A stretch of DNA of 64,000 bases from Burkholderiales bacterium (GTDB taxonomy: Bacteria > Pseudomonadota > Gammaproteobacteria > Burkholderiales > SG8-39). The notes under the pieces were generated by a model. It did no database searches, had not been told where the DNA came from, and worked only from the letters and a program-made list of their open reading frames with translations. Made by a program: the position numbers and the translations under genes. Of the stretch, positions 49,805 to 63,493 are shown piece after piece; the first letter of the stretch is position 1; each line of letters opens with the position of its first letter. The stretch lies in contig JACZJT010000052.1 in assembly GCA_014860445.1 (NCBI GenBank), forward strand, positions 1 through 64,000, read 5' to 3'.

Positions 49805-50023
49805 ATGGACGCGCTAACCGCATTCGGACTATTTGCAGTTACGGCAATGATGGTCTGCTACGCCATGGAGCAAAAAAGCCGATGGTTTGTTCTCGGCTTC
49901 GCTATGGCTTGCGGATTGGGGTCGATCTATGGGTTTCTACAGGGTGCTTGGCCCTTCGGGGTGGTCGAAGCGGTTTGGATGGTGGTCGCTTTCCGCCGTT
50001 GGGTCATTTACAAATCAAACTGA
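49805..50023 (+). CDS. Small conserved membrane protein
   Basis: A 72-residue protein with two membrane segments (AFGLFAVTAMMVCYAMEQKS; GFAMACGLGSIYGFLQGAWP) and a C-terminal VEAVWMVVAFRRWVIY. It resembles widespread small hypothetical proteins. Function unknown. A gap of about 215 bp without a supported gene separates it from the desulfurase gene. Confidence 0.7.
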   Translation: MDALTAFGLFAVTAMMVCYAMEQKSRWFVLGFAMACGLGSIYGFLQGAWPFGVVEAVWMVVAFRRWVIYKSN

Positions 50024-50200
50024 GACACTACCTAATGATCACTGAGGAGTACATTCCAATCCAAGTATGAGTTGTAGTGGGTCAGGTTTTGATGTTTCCC
50101 CAGTGCAGGGTTATGCACGGGGCCGCAGCCCGCCCCTTTGAGGCGGGAGGCGAACGGCCCAGTATCCAAAGCCCCGGCGTTTGTGTACAATCCGCCGACC

Positions 50201-50575
50201 ATGCGCCGCGCCCAGCGATCCATCGCCCATCTCCTGGTTGCCATCCTGCTCCTGACGGTGCTGTCGCCTTCGTTCGCCTGGGAGGCGACGGCGGGCCAGT
50301 CTGCGGGCGGGCATGAGATCGTGGCGCCGGCCGGAGGTGGCGACGCGCATGAGCAAGACAGTCACGCGGGCAGTCATCACGGCGACGAAGACTCGCACCA
50401 TCATCACGACTGCGTCGGTCATGCGTTCGGCCACCTGCCTGGGTTTGTTGGCGAAGCATTCCCCTTTGCCATGCCCGACCCCGACCGCGGCGGCTTCGCC
50501 GAGTCGCCGGCGGGCTTTTCTTCTCCCTTCCCCGATCGGTTAGACCGCCCCCCGCTTGCTCCCAACCTAGCGTAA
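50201..50575 (+). CDS. czcI: CzcI-like periplasmic His-rich protein
   Basis: A 124-residue protein from ATG 50201 with a signal peptide (LLVAILLLTVLSPSFAWEA) and a His/Asp-rich segment (HEQDSHAGSHHGDEDSHHHH). The C-terminus FPDRLDRPPLAP resembles the conserved tail of CzcI-type proteins located before czcC. It probably binds metal in the periplasm or modulates czc expression. The track start at 50138 is too far upstream. Confidence 0.7.
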   Translation: MRRAQRSIAHLLVAILLLTVLSPSFAWEATAGQSAGGHEIVAPAGGGDAHEQDSHAGSHHGDEDSHHHHDCVGHAFGHLPGFVGEAFPFAMPDPDRGGFAESPAGFSSPFPDRLDRPPLAPNLA

Positions 50576-50645
50576 CACCAATCCGAATCTCGCCGGCTGC
50601 GTGGCGTTTGTGCGCCCGCCCGGCACGCTAGTAAAGGAGTCATGC

Positions 50646-52076
50646 ATGACAATGGGACACGTTCCCGCTGCGTCCGCCGCGCCTGTGCGCCGGCGGACGC
50701 ACGCGATTTTCATCATTTGTACGCTGTTCGTCCCGACCTGGCCGCAGGCGGCGTCGGCGCAGAATACATCCCCACTGCTCGTCCAACCACGCTTACGCAT
50801 CTCGCAAGCGTCGGACCTTGCCGGCCCTCATGCGCCACCGCGGCCGAAACAGGAGACCGCAACATCGGCGGTGCATGAACCCGCGGAACTGACGCTGAGT
50901 GATGCGTTGTCTTTGGCATTGCAGCGCAACCCAGAATTGGCGGCGTTCGGAAAAGAGCGCTCCGCTACGGAAGCCGCGCTCCTGCAGGCCAGCGCACTGC
51001 CCAATCCGGTGTTGGATATCGCCGGGGATAATCTGCGCAACTTGCGCAAGGCGGAAGCCGGCGACCGTACCACCACGATCCAGATCGGCCAGTTGATCGA
51101 ACTGGGTGGTAAGCGCACGGCACGGATGCGCGCGGCGGAGGCCGGCCGCGACCTCGCCAACTGGGACTACGAAGCCAAGCGCATCGAAATCCTGTCATTG
51201 GTGGCGCAACGCTTTTTCGACGTTTTGGCCGCGCAGCAGCGAAAGGGACTCGCGGACGAGGCGCTTCTGCTAGCCCGGCAGGTGAGTGATGCCGCGGCCA
51301 GGCGCGTACAGGCCGGCAAGGTATCGCCGGTCGAGGAGACCAAGGCGCGGCTTGCCCAAGCGGCCGCCGAGATCGAACTGGAGCAGGCCAGGCGGGAAGG
51401 CAATGCTCTGCGCAAGGCGCTCGGAGTCTTATGGGCCAACCCCAATCCGAGTTTCGAAAAAGCCGTCGGTGACCTGGAAACGACCACGGCATTGCCGCCC
51501 TACGAACAGCTTGCGCAGCGGGTGCGCGACAACCCGGAACTCGCGCGATGGTCGAGCGAAATTGCGCGCCGCCAGGCGAGTGTCGACTCGGAAAAGGCCA
51601 AGACTGTGCCGGACGTGACGCTCACCGCGGGCGTCACGCGCTTCAGCCAGTTCGATGACCGCGCCTATATTGTTGGCATTTCCGTGCCCTTGCCGCTATT
51701 CAACCGTAATCGGGGCGGCATCCTGGAAGCCAGCCATCGCCTCGACAAAGCAAGCGATGAGTCGCGCGTGGCGGAAGGCCGCGTGCTGACGGAACTGGCG
51801 CGGACCTATGAGCGTCTCGCGGCCATCGACCATGAAATCGGGACTCTGCGCACGACACTGCTGCCCGGCGCACAAAGCGCATTCGACGCGGCCGCCAAGG
51901 GATACCAACTTGGTAAGTTCGGCTTCCTCGACGTGCTGGATGCGCAGCGCACGCTGTTCCAGATACGCACCCAAAACTTGCGCGCGCTCGCCGACTATCA
52001 GCGCGGCGTGAGCGAAATCGAACGTCTGGTGGGCGGCCCGCTGGAAGCGTCGCTGCAAACCATGAACCGGCAATGA
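50646..52076 (+). CDS. czcC: CzcC outer-membrane channel (TolC family)
   Basis: A 476-residue outer-membrane factor from ATG 50646 (GGAG, 8-bp spacing). It has a signal-like N-terminus, then the two OEP repeats with LSLALQRNPELAAFGKERSA and VDSEKAKTVPDVTLTAGVTR. The QLGKFGFLDVLDAQRTLFQI signature near the C-terminus is typical of heavy-metal CzcC/CusC proteins. It is the outer part of the efflux complex with CzcB and CzcA. Confidence 0.93.
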   Translation: MTMGHVPAASAAPVRRRTHAIFIICTLFVPTWPQAASAQNTSPLLVQPRLRISQASDLAGPHAPPRPKQETATSAVHEPAELTLSDALSLALQRNPELAAFGKERSATEAALLQASALPNPVLDIAGDNLRNLRKAEAGDRTTTIQIGQLIELGGKRTARMRAAEAGRDLANWDYEAKRIEILSLVAQRFFDVLAAQQRKGLADEALLLARQVSDAAARRVQAGKVSPVEETKARLAQAAAEIELEQARREGNALRKALGVLWANPNPSFEKAVGDLETTTALPPYEQLAQRVRDNPELARWSSEIARRQASVDSEKAKTVPDVTLTAGVTRFSQFDDRAYIVGISVPLPLFNRNRGGILEASHRLDKASDESRVAEGRVLTELARTYERLAAIDHEIGTLRTTLLPGAQSAFDAAAKGYQLGKFGFLDVLDAQRTLFQIRTQNLRALADYQRGVSEIERLVGGPLEASLQTMNRQ

Positions 52077-52090
52077 ATAAGGAGTTCCAG

Positions 52091-53629
52091 ATGAAGAACA
52101 GAAGTATTTTTGTCACCGCTGGCATCGTGGCGATTGGGGTCGCGCTGGGGCTGCTCATCCTGATCGGAGGGAAGCCATCCATGACAACCGAAGATCATGG
52201 CGGAAAAAAAACGAAACAAGTAGAAGGTAAGAAAACCGAGAAGGGCGGCACCGAAGAGGCGGCGGCGAAAGGCGCGCACGGCGGCCGCCTGTTCTCGCAG
52301 GGCGATTTCGCGCTGGAGCTCACCATCTTCGAACAGGGCGTGCCGCCCGAGTTTCGGGTTTATGCCTTGGAGAAGGGCAAGCCCGTCGACCCGGCGGAAG
52401 TGAAGCTGCAAATCCAGCTCGAACGCCTGGGTGCGCTCCCCGAGATGGTCAGTTTCCGCAAGGAGAACGACTTCCTGCGGGGTGATCGAGTCATCGTCGA
52501 GCCGCACTCCTTCAGGGTGTCAATCAATGCGGAGCGCCAAGATCAAGCGTACCAGTGGACCTACGAGCAGTCGGAGGGGCGCGTTCGCATGGACGAGGCG
52601 ACGGCAAAAGGTGCTGGCATCGAGCTCCTCACCGCCGGTCCGGCGAAAATCCGCTCCACCCTGCAGTTGCAGGGTGAAATCCAGTTCAACCAGGACCGCC
52701 TTGCCCACGTGGTGCCTAGGCTCGCAGGGATCGTAGTCAAATCGGCAAAGAATCTCGGTGACCCGGTGAAGAAGGGCGATCTGCTCGCGGTGCTGGAAAG
52801 TCCAGCGCTCGCCGATCTCAAAAGCGAGCACCTTTCCACCCAGACACGGCTCGAGTTGGCGCGCGAGACCTTCGATCGGGAAAAGCGCCTGTGGGAGGAA
52901 AAAATCTCCGCCCGGCAGGATTACCTCGCGAGTCGCCAGGCACTTGCCGAGGCGGAGATCGCCCATCGCAACGTGGAGCAGAAACTGCTCGCGTTGGGGC
53001 TCACCCACGCGGCAGTGATGCGCCCCGATAGTGGTGGCAGTAATGGCTTGACGCGCTACGAGATCCGCGCGCCCATCAACGGCGTGGTCACGGAGAAGCA
53101 CATGGCGATCGGCGAGGCGGTGAAGGAGGACGCGAGCGTCGTCACCATCGCCGACTTGTCCACCGTGTGGGCAGAGATCACGATCTATCCCAAGGACTTG
53201 GGTAGCGTCAAACTTGGCCAGAAGGTCACAGTGCGCGCCAGCGCCTTGAACGCCGAGGCGGAAGGCCAGGTGTCCTATGTGGGATCGCTGATCGGCGAGC
53301 AGACGCGATCGGCCAAGGCGCGCGTCACCCTGCCGAATCCGGAGCGAAGCTGGCGGCCCGGCCTGTTCGTCACCGTGGACCTGGTGCAGGACGAAACCGA
53401 AGTGCCGGTGGCCGTATCCGTAGATGCGATCCAGACTTACCGCGACTCGAAAATTGTGTTCGCTCGCTTCGGTGCGTTTTTCGAAGCGCGGCCGGTGAAA
53501 CTGGGTCGCAGCGACGGAAAATGGGTCGAGGTGGTGAGCGGCCTCGCGCCGGGCACGCCCTATGCCGCGACGAATAGCTTCGTTCTGAAGGCCGACCTGG
53601 GTAAAACCGGCGCCAGCCACGACCATTGA
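52091..53629 (+). CDS. czcB: CzcB membrane-fusion protein
   Basis: A 512-residue periplasmic adaptor from ATG 52091 (AAGGAG, good spacing). An N-terminal anchor (FVTAGIVAIGVALGLLILIG) is followed by a charged Lys/Gly linker and an extra N-terminal domain (HGGRLFSQGDFALELTIFEQ) found in Zn/Co/Cd types. The hairpin and lipoyl regions (VVPRLAGIVVKSAKNLGDPV; YEIRAPINGVVTEKHMAIGE) follow. The C-terminus ends HDH. Confidence 0.94.
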   Translation: MKNRSIFVTAGIVAIGVALGLLILIGGKPSMTTEDHGGKKTKQVEGKKTEKGGTEEAAAKGAHGGRLFSQGDFALELTIFEQGVPPEFRVYALEKGKPVDPAEVKLQIQLERLGALPEMVSFRKENDFLRGDRVIVEPHSFRVSINAERQDQAYQWTYEQSEGRVRMDEATAKGAGIELLTAGPAKIRSTLQLQGEIQFNQDRLAHVVPRLAGIVVKSAKNLGDPVKKGDLLAVLESPALADLKSEHLSTQTRLELARETFDREKRLWEEKISARQDYLASRQALAEAEIAHRNVEQKLLALGLTHAAVMRPDSGGSNGLTRYEIRAPINGVVTEKHMAIGEAVKEDASVVTIADLSTVWAEITIYPKDLGSVKLGQKVTVRASALNAEAEGQVSYVGSLIGEQTRSAKARVTLPNPERSWRPGLFVTVDLVQDETEVPVAVSVDAIQTYRDSKIVFARFGAFFEARPVKLGRSDGKWVEVVSGLAPGTPYAATNSFVLKADLGKTGASHDH

Positions 53630-53639
53630 GGAGACTGAC

Positions 53640-57139
<3,500 letters not shown>

Positions 57140-57156
57140 ACCAGAGAGAGGACATC

Positions 57157-57690
57157 ATGGTGAAGTTTTCTTCCCGGGTTTTCGTTGTCCTCAGCATGCT
57201 TCTATTGTCCAGTTGCGCGACGGTTCGAGAAGCAGCGGTGAACAGCATCGAAATCACGGGGTTCGGGATACTTGGTTACTACAGCGTACGAACTGACCCT
57301 GACGAAACGTCTAGCGTTGGCGCTAAACTCGGAGCAGCAAAGGAGCTTCAGCTCTCGTCTCAGACGACCCGCATTCCGATCCGGCCGGGCCTCGCCTACG
57401 GCGTCAGGTTCGTAGTCCACGGGAGTCCCCCGGATGCCACGGTGGACATCAGAGTTATTCTGAGATCCACCAACGCATGTGTCCTGCGGGACACCGGTCA
57501 AGTTGTCTATCAAAACGACTCGGTTCTCAAGGTCCGGGTCGGTGAAACGCGTCACATCGGAGGCCGCTTTCCAGTATCAGAGGAGGAGAACCATTGCACC
57601 GGAGAGCCAAAGCCTGGAACGAATACGATCGAGCTGTACCATGGAGACAGGAAGCTTGCGGAGAAAACGTTCCAAATCATCAAGGAGTAA
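57157..57690 (+). CDS. Lipoprotein, DUF3859-like
   Basis: A 177-residue lipoprotein from ATG 57157 (AGAGAGGACATC). The signal peptide ends in LLLSSCA. The body is beta-rich (IEITGFGILGYYSVRTDPDE; GLAYGVRFVVHGSPPDATVD; DGTNTIELY-like end) and resembles DUF3859 immunoglobulin-like proteins. It follows czcA by 17 bp, so it is probably transcribed with the pump. Function unknown. Confidence 0.7.
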   Translation: MVKFSSRVFVVLSMLLLSSCATVREAAVNSIEITGFGILGYYSVRTDPDETSSVGAKLGAAKELQLSSQTTRIPIRPGLAYGVRFVVHGSPPDATVDIRVILRSTNACVLRDTGQVVYQNDSVLKVRVGETRHIGGRFPVSEEENHCTGEPKPGTNTIELYHGDRKLAEKTFQIIKE

Positions 57691-57804
57691 TTCAGGCCAC
57701 CAGATCTGTCGTTCAGATTGTTGGAGCCTGAATCTCAATAACGCGACTTTGCAAGCCCCCAATCGCTCCCGCTGCGATCGATTGGTTCTACAAGGAGTAG
57801 CACC

Positions 57805-60149
57805 GTGGCCGAAAAACTTAAACTGGACTTGTCCCTGGTCTTGCCGGATATTCCGAGCGAGCGCGATGCTTGTGTGGCGCGTTTGATCGCGCTGCTGCAG
57901 GCCGAAGGCTTGGAAAAGGTGCACGTTGTCCACGAAGACGGCAGCGCCCATCTTTGCCTGCACTATGACTAGCAGCGGTTCGGCGTAAGCCGGGTGCGTG
58001 AGCTGGCGCAAGCGGCCGGCGCCAAGATCGGGAACCGGTTTCACCACGAGAACCTGCGCATCGATGGCATGGATTGCCCCACCTGCGCCACCGTGATCGA
58101 GCATGCCTTGCAACGCATGGACGGCGTGCTGGAAGCTTCGGTGAGCTACGCTGCCGAGCGTCTGCACCTGGAATTCGACAGCGAGAAAATCGAGCGCGCA
58201 GCGATCCTCCGGCGCATCCAGGCGCTTGGCTATGCCGTGCTGGAAGAAGGCCGCGAGGCCGGATGGTTCGCCGAGCATCGCGAGCTTATTTTCAGCGGCG
58301 TTGCCGGTTTGTTCCTGCTGGCCGGCTGGCTCGTGGGTCTCGCCGGCGCACCGCGCGGCCTGTCGCTCGGCCTTTTGCTGAGCTCCTACGCGGCGGGCGG
58401 TTTTTATACCCTGCGCGATGCGTGGCAGAGTTTGCGCAGCCGCCGCTTCGACATCGACACCCTGATGATCGTCGCGGCGGCCGGGGCGGCGGCGCTCGGC
58501 GCCTGGGAGGAAGGCGCGCTGCTGCTGTTCCTGTTCAGCCTGGGACATGCCTTGGAACACATGGCCATGGACCGCGCGCGCAAGGCCATCGAGGCGCTGG
58601 CGGAGCTGGCGCCCAAGACTGCCATCGTGCAGCGGGATGGCGTGGAAATCGAGGTGCGGGTGGAGGAATTGCAGCGCGGCGACCGAGTGATCGTGAAGCC
58701 CGGCCAGCGCATCCCGGCGGATGGTCAGGTGGCGTCCGGCGACTCGGCGGTGGACCAGTCGCCGGTCACCGGCGAATCCATGCCGGTGGACAAGCAGCCT
58801 GGCGACAAGGTATTCGCCGCTACGGTCAACGGCGAAGGCGCGCTGGTCGTCGAGGTGACGAGGCTCGCGCGGGAGAGCACCCTGGCGCGCATGGTGGAAA
58901 TGGTGGCCGAGGCGCAGACGCAAAAATCGCCCACGCAGAGGTTCACTGACCGTTTTGAACGGATCTTTGTCCCGGCCGTGCTGGTAGGAGTTGGGTTGCT
59001 CATCGCGCTTCCGCCGCTGTTTGGATTTCCCTTTGCCGAATCTTTTTACCGCGCCATGGCGGTGCTGGTGGCGGCCTCCCCCTGCGCGCTGGCCATCGCC
59101 ACCCCGTCGGCAGTGCTGTCCGGCATCGCGCGCGCCGCGCGCGGCGGCGTGCTGATCAAGGGCGGGGCACACCTGGAAAATCTGGGCGTGCTCACCGCCA
59201 TTGCCTTCGACAAGACCGGCACCTTGACCGTCGGCAAGCCCGCAGTGACCGATGTCGTCGCCTTCAGCGGAAACGAGGAACGTCTGCTGACCGTTACCGC
59301 CGCAGTGGAAAGCCGCAGCGCGCATCCCCTGGCGCAGGCGGTCGTGGCCGAGGCGAAGCGGCGCGGTTTGACCTGGAGCGAGGCCGGAGAAGTCGAAGCC
59401 GTGACCGGCAAAGGGCTGCGCGCCGAATTCGGCGGGCAAAAGACGGCCATCGGCAACGCCAGGCTGTTTGAAGGCGAAGTCATTCCGGAAGTGGTTCTGC
59501 AGCAGGCAACACGCCTGGAGGCGGAAGGCAAGACCACCATGCTGATCCAGGCCGACGGACAGTTCCTGGGCGTCCTGGGCATGGCCGACACCCCGCGCGA
59601 AGGCGTGAGACAGGTTCTCGAACGACTACGCAGTATCGGCATCCGCAAGACCATCATGCTCACCGGGGACAACGAACGCGTGGGCGCGCCATCGCTGACG
59701 CGGTTGGCCTGGACCAAGTAAATGCGGGACTGTTACCGGAAGACAAGGTCAAGGCCATGGAAGAACTCGCGCAACGCCACGGCATGGTGGCCATGGTCGG
59801 CGATGGGGTCAACGACGCGCCGGCCATGGCGCGCGCCACGGTCGGGATCGCCATGGGCGGCGCCGGCACCGACGTGGCGCTGGAAACAGCGGACGTAGCG
59901 CTGATGGCCGACGATCTCTCCAAGCTGCCCTTTGCCGTGGGGCTAAGCCGTGCATCGAGAGACATCATTCGCCAGAACCTGTGGGTGTCGCTGGGCGTGG
60001 TGGCATTGCTGATTCCTGCCACCTTGTTTGGCTGGGCCGGCATCGGCCTCGCGGTGCTGATCCACGAGGGGTCCACGATTGTCGTGGTGCTCAATGCGCT
60101 GCGATTGCTGAATTATCGTGGAACGGCAGAAGACGATGGGGCTGCCTAA
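57805..60149 (+). pseudogene. Second Cd/Zn P1B-type ATPase gene, broken by TAG and a frameshift
   Basis: From GTG 57805 (AAGGAG upstream) the frame encodes a typical N-terminal domain (LSLVLPDIPSERDACVARLI) up to a TAG at codon 56 (57970-57972). The same frame then continues as a full P1B ATPase (IDGMDCPTCATVI; SPCALAI; DKTGTLT; TGDNER) until a one-base loss near 59680-59692. After this the C-terminal part (GDGVNDAPAMARATVGIAM) continues in another frame to 60149. The ion site reads SPC instead of CPC. Two lesions point to a pseudogene unless the assembly is wrong. Reinitiation at GTG 57994 could still give a truncated product. Confidence 0.85.
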
Positions 60150-60252
60150 GAAACCCGCGCTTCGACCTGCCGGTGACTCCGTCCGAACGCTTCCGCAAGG
60201 CAATGTTTAAATGCTACGCGCGTCCCCTGGAATGCTATATGATTTTCGTCAT

Positions 60253-61404
60253 ATGAAATTCAAGACCACGCATCCACAAAACCGGTTTGATCTACCCGAG
60301 TGGGCCGGAGCCTTCGGCGATCTGGGTACGTTGATTCCTTTCGTAGCCGCCTACATATCCATTCTGAAGATGGATGCCAATGGCATGCTGGTCGCCTTTG
60401 GTTTGGCCCTGATCGTCGTCGGATCGATCTACCGGACACCTTTTCCGGTACAGCCAATGAAGGCCATCGGCGCGGCGGCAATCACCCAGGCCACGCTCGC
60501 GGCGGGTTTGGGTTCGGCCGCGGTGGTCGGTGCAGCGCTGGCGACCGGACTCATGTGGCTGTTGCTCGCACTTACTGGCCTCGCCGGGCGACTGGCCACC
60601 TGGGTTCCGCGCCCGGCGCTGATGGGCGTCGTGATGGGCCTGGGCTTTTCCTTCATGCTCGAAGGAATCCGCATGATGTCGACCAGTCCGTGGATTGGAG
60701 GCCTGCTGCTCGCCTTGACGCTAGTATTGCTCGGCCGCCCGCGTGTGCCGGCAATGCTCGTGCTGCTGGCCATAGGAATGGCAATGGCGCTAATGAATGA
60801 CCCCGACCTGATGCACGAGCTGGGTGCTCTCAAACCTGAATTCCGGATTCCGACGCTTGGCTGGGGAAGCTTGTCCATGAGCGATCTCTGGACCGGGTTC
60901 ATCCTGCTCGCGCTTCCGCAGCTTCCGTTGACCTTCGGAAATGCCTATCTCTCGATCACCGAGGAAAATAATCGGCTTTTCCCGGACCGACCGGTGACAG
61001 AGCAATCCGTCGCCATTTCCACCGGATTGATGAACTTTGGATCGAGTCTGCTCGGCGGGATTCCGATGTGCCACGGCGCGGGAGGCATGGCAGGCCACGT
61101 CCAGTTCGGGGCGCGCACGGGCGGTTCGTCTGTCATTCTCGGCAGCATACTGCTCGCAGCTGGGCTGTTTCTATCATCGTCGATCAGCACCGTTTTCAAG
61201 ATATTCCCCATGAGCGTCCTCGGTGTCATCCTGTTCATGGCCGGCTTGCAGCTCGCCCTGGGAAGCCGCGACACCGGTGCGGAAAAGACCGACCGCTTCG
61301 TGGTCCTCGCGACGGCGGCCATTGCAATCGGGAATGTCGGCGTGGCCGTTCTGTTCGGCATTCTGGTGCACCAGGCGTCCCGGCGTGGATGGCTGCGCAT
61401 CTGA
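60253..61404 (+). CDS. MOT1-type molybdate/sulfate transporter
   Basis: A 383-residue transporter with ten or more membrane segments. MOT1/SulP-like signatures are EWAGAFGDLGTLIPFVAAYI, TPFPVQPMKAIGAAAITQAT, LPQLPLTFGNAYLSITEENN and GGIPMCHGAGGMAGHVQFGA. ATG 60253 gives the usual family N-terminus; no clear ribosome site precedes it. It imports molybdate, or sulfate. Confidence 0.93.
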   Translation: MKFKTTHPQNRFDLPEWAGAFGDLGTLIPFVAAYISILKMDANGMLVAFGLALIVVGSIYRTPFPVQPMKAIGAAAITQATLAAGLGSAAVVGAALATGLMWLLLALTGLAGRLATWVPRPALMGVVMGLGFSFMLEGIRMMSTSPWIGGLLLALTLVLLGRPRVPAMLVLLAIGMAMALMNDPDLMHELGALKPEFRIPTLGWGSLSMSDLWTGFILLALPQLPLTFGNAYLSITEENNRLFPDRPVTEQSVAISTGLMNFGSSLLGGIPMCHGAGGMAGHVQFGARTGGSSVILGSILLAAGLFLSSSISTVFKIFPMSVLGVILFMAGLQLALGSRDTGAEKTDRFVVLATAAIAIGNVGVAVLFGILVHQASRRGWLRI

Positions 61405-61621
61405 GCGATAGATAGTGGGCGGCGCTGTCGAGTACGCTGGACCGTGCGTTACACTCCGCTGCCCGAGGCCGCGCCAATGCTTGACGGGCCGAAACAGACG
61501 CATCGCTGCCGAATCACTAACCCATCTACTGCTCTTGATCTTATCCACCTGAACCCCGCGTTAAATTGCCCCCGGCAACGCCGGTCAGACTCGGCTCATT
61601 CGTTTACGGACAACGCGACGC

Positions 61622-62266
61622 CTAGGGCGAGCGTACGCCTACTCGCGGTCCAAACTCAGGCTGGGCTTGCCCGGAGTACGTATAGCTGAAGGGACGAAGA
61701 CCCTCTGCATACTCTGTTTTCAGTCCCGCGAGATCAAAGCCCGCAGTGCGGATGAGTTGATCCATTTTTCGGTTCAGGTTGCATCCTCCGGTCAGCTTGC
61801 TCCATAGCGGGTTGAGCCGCTGCTGCCAATCTTGCACACTGATTTCAGGGGTGAGACCGTGTTCGACAAACAGCAGCGTTCCGCCGGACTTGATCACCCT
61901 CCTAACCTCTTTCAATGCCTTCGCCGGGTCAGCAACGGAGCACAGAGTCCATGTCATTACAACGGTATCGACCGAACTGTCGTTCAGGGGGATTTCTTCG
62001 CTTGCATGCGCAATGAAATCGATGGGAAAAGCGATGGCACGCGCTTTTTTGCCGGCCATCGCCAACAATTCTTCTGAGGGATCGAGTCCATAGAGGTGCT
62101 CGACGCCGGTGCCATAGAAGGGCAGGTTGAGGCCTGAGCCGACGCCGATTTCAAGCACGGTGCCGCGTGCTTTCGGCACAATGAGAGAACGGTAGCGCGT
62201 CGCCGCCCTATTTCGCATCGCGACATCAACCAGCCGCGGCAAGATCCATTTCTGGTAAAAGCTCAT
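61622..62266 (-). CDS. Class I SAM-dependent methyltransferase
   Basis: A 214-residue methyltransferase with motif I VLEIGVGSGLNLPFY, motif II YGLDPSEEL and VVMTWTLCSVADPAKALKEV (UbiE/TMT1-like) plus LLFVEHGL. A C-terminal GGCNLNRKMDQLIRTAGF follows, as in phospholipid or thiol methyltransferases. It has a membrane-proximal N-terminal helix. It lies after, and on the same strand as, the outer-membrane protein gene. Confidence 0.9.
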   Translation of the reverse strand: MSFYQKWILPRLVDVAMRNRAATRYRSLIVPKARGTVLEIGVGSGLNLPFYGTGVEHLYGLDPSEELLAMAGKKARAIAFPIDFIAHASEEIPLNDSSVDTVVMTWTLCSVADPAKALKEVRRVIKSGGTLLFVEHGLTPEISVQDWQQRLNPLWSKLTGGCNLNRKMDQLIRTAGFDLAGLKTEYAEGLRPFSYTYSGQAQPEFGPRVGVRSP

Positions 62267-62269
62267 ATC

Positions 62270-63493
62270 TCAAAAATTAAAACGAACCTGTAGATACACG
62301 TTGTCGTCGTGCGAGAGTTGCCCGAACTGGCCCCAGGGCTTGCCGCCAAAGACGTTGGCGCCGATCGCTCCCCACACCTTGTCGGTGAAGCTGTAGCGCA
62401 GCTCCGGGTTCACGAATCGGTCGCCGTTGCTGGCGTTGTACGAGGCATACGCGGAAAGCCGCAGGGTCTGATGCCGGAAGAACTGCGTCAGCCGCGCCGT
62501 GACGGTATGGTTCCAGCGCTTTTCCACCGGGAAGCCTGCGGGCAGCGCCGCGAGATAGGCCCCATAGTCCTGCATGATTTCGGCGTAATACTGGAACGCG
62601 AGGGAAAGGTCCTCGGCCGGTTGAATCTGGTAGCCTGCCAGCAGTCGGGTCTGGGAGTTGGGCACGGTAAAGTCGCTGCCCGACCGGTCCTGACGCGAGT
62701 CATAGTAGGCGGCCTCCAGGCTCAGCACACCGTCGCCGGCCCGGCCGGAGACGCTGGCGCCATAGACCGAGAGCTGCGGGTAGAAATAGCTGATCTTGGT
62801 CGGCGCCGTCATGCTGTCCGGCCGCATCGATGGCGTGCGCTGGAAGCCGCGATACAGGTAGAGCGCCGCGTCGTAGCCGGCGACATCGCGGTAAATGCGC
62901 AGGCCGACATCGCCCTGGCCTGGCTTGATCGTCTCGCGATTCATGACCGCCGGCATCGGGTCGTAGAGATGAAAGCGGTTCGCATCCGGTATGCGGCTCT
63001 CTCGGAAACCCGGCGACAGCACCAGTTCGAAGTTGGCGAACTCGGGATAGGCGCCCAGCTTCACTGCATCCACGCCGCGCTTGAGATATTCCAACGGTCG
63101 CCCGGCGAAGAGCGCCTCGTGGTCCTTGGGAAAGACATCGTTGACGAATACCAGGTCGCCCAGTCCCCAGGTGATGACCTGCCGGCCGATCCGCATATCC
63201 CAATTGCCGGCGGTGTAATCGACGTAGCCCTCGCGCAGTTCGGATTGGTCCTGACGGCCGAGGTGATCATAGGAAAAGTCGCCCTTGGCCAGCAGCCGCC
63301 ACGCGCCGCCGCTAGCGTCTAGCTTGAGCTGGGCGCGCTCTTCCAACCACTTGTAATGGCGCCCGTCCGGGTTCGCCGCTACGGTGTTTGCGGCCGTGTT
63401 CTGCTGCAGGAAACCCGAAAGCGCGACCTCTGCGCGCGCCGCCGGGGGCGCCAGCAGAAGGACGAAGCAAAGTGCAGCGAGGCGTGACATCAT
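62270..63493 (-). CDS. Outer-membrane beta-barrel protein (DUF1302-like)
   Basis: A 407-residue protein from ATG 63493, which overlaps the upstream stop. It has a signal peptide (LAALCFVLLLAPPAARA) and a barrel of alternating strands ending in YLQVRFNF with a C-terminal Phe, the usual assembly signal. The segment DMRIGRQVITWGLGDLVFVN is typical of DUF1302 or alginate-export-type proteins. It is coupled to the LolA-like gene, a pairing seen with RND lipid-transport exporters. Confidence 0.8.
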   Translation of the reverse strand: MMSRLAALCFVLLLAPPAARAEVALSGFLQQNTAANTVAANPDGRHYKWLEERAQLKLDASGGAWRLLAKGDFSYDHLGRQDQSELREGYVDYTAGNWDMRIGRQVITWGLGDLVFVNDVFPKDHEALFAGRPLEYLKRGVDAVKLGAYPEFANFELVLSPGFRESRIPDANRFHLYDPMPAVMNRETIKPGQGDVGLRIYRDVAGYDAALYLYRGFQRTPSMRPDSMTAPTKISYFYPQLSVYGASVSGRAGDGVLSLEAAYYDSRQDRSGSDFTVPNSQTRLLAGYQIQPAEDLSLAFQYYAEIMQDYGAYLAALPAGFPVEKRWNHTVTARLTQFFRHQTLRLSAYASYNASNGDRFVNPELRYSFTDKVWGAIGANVFGGKPWGQFGQLSHDDNVYLQVRFNF

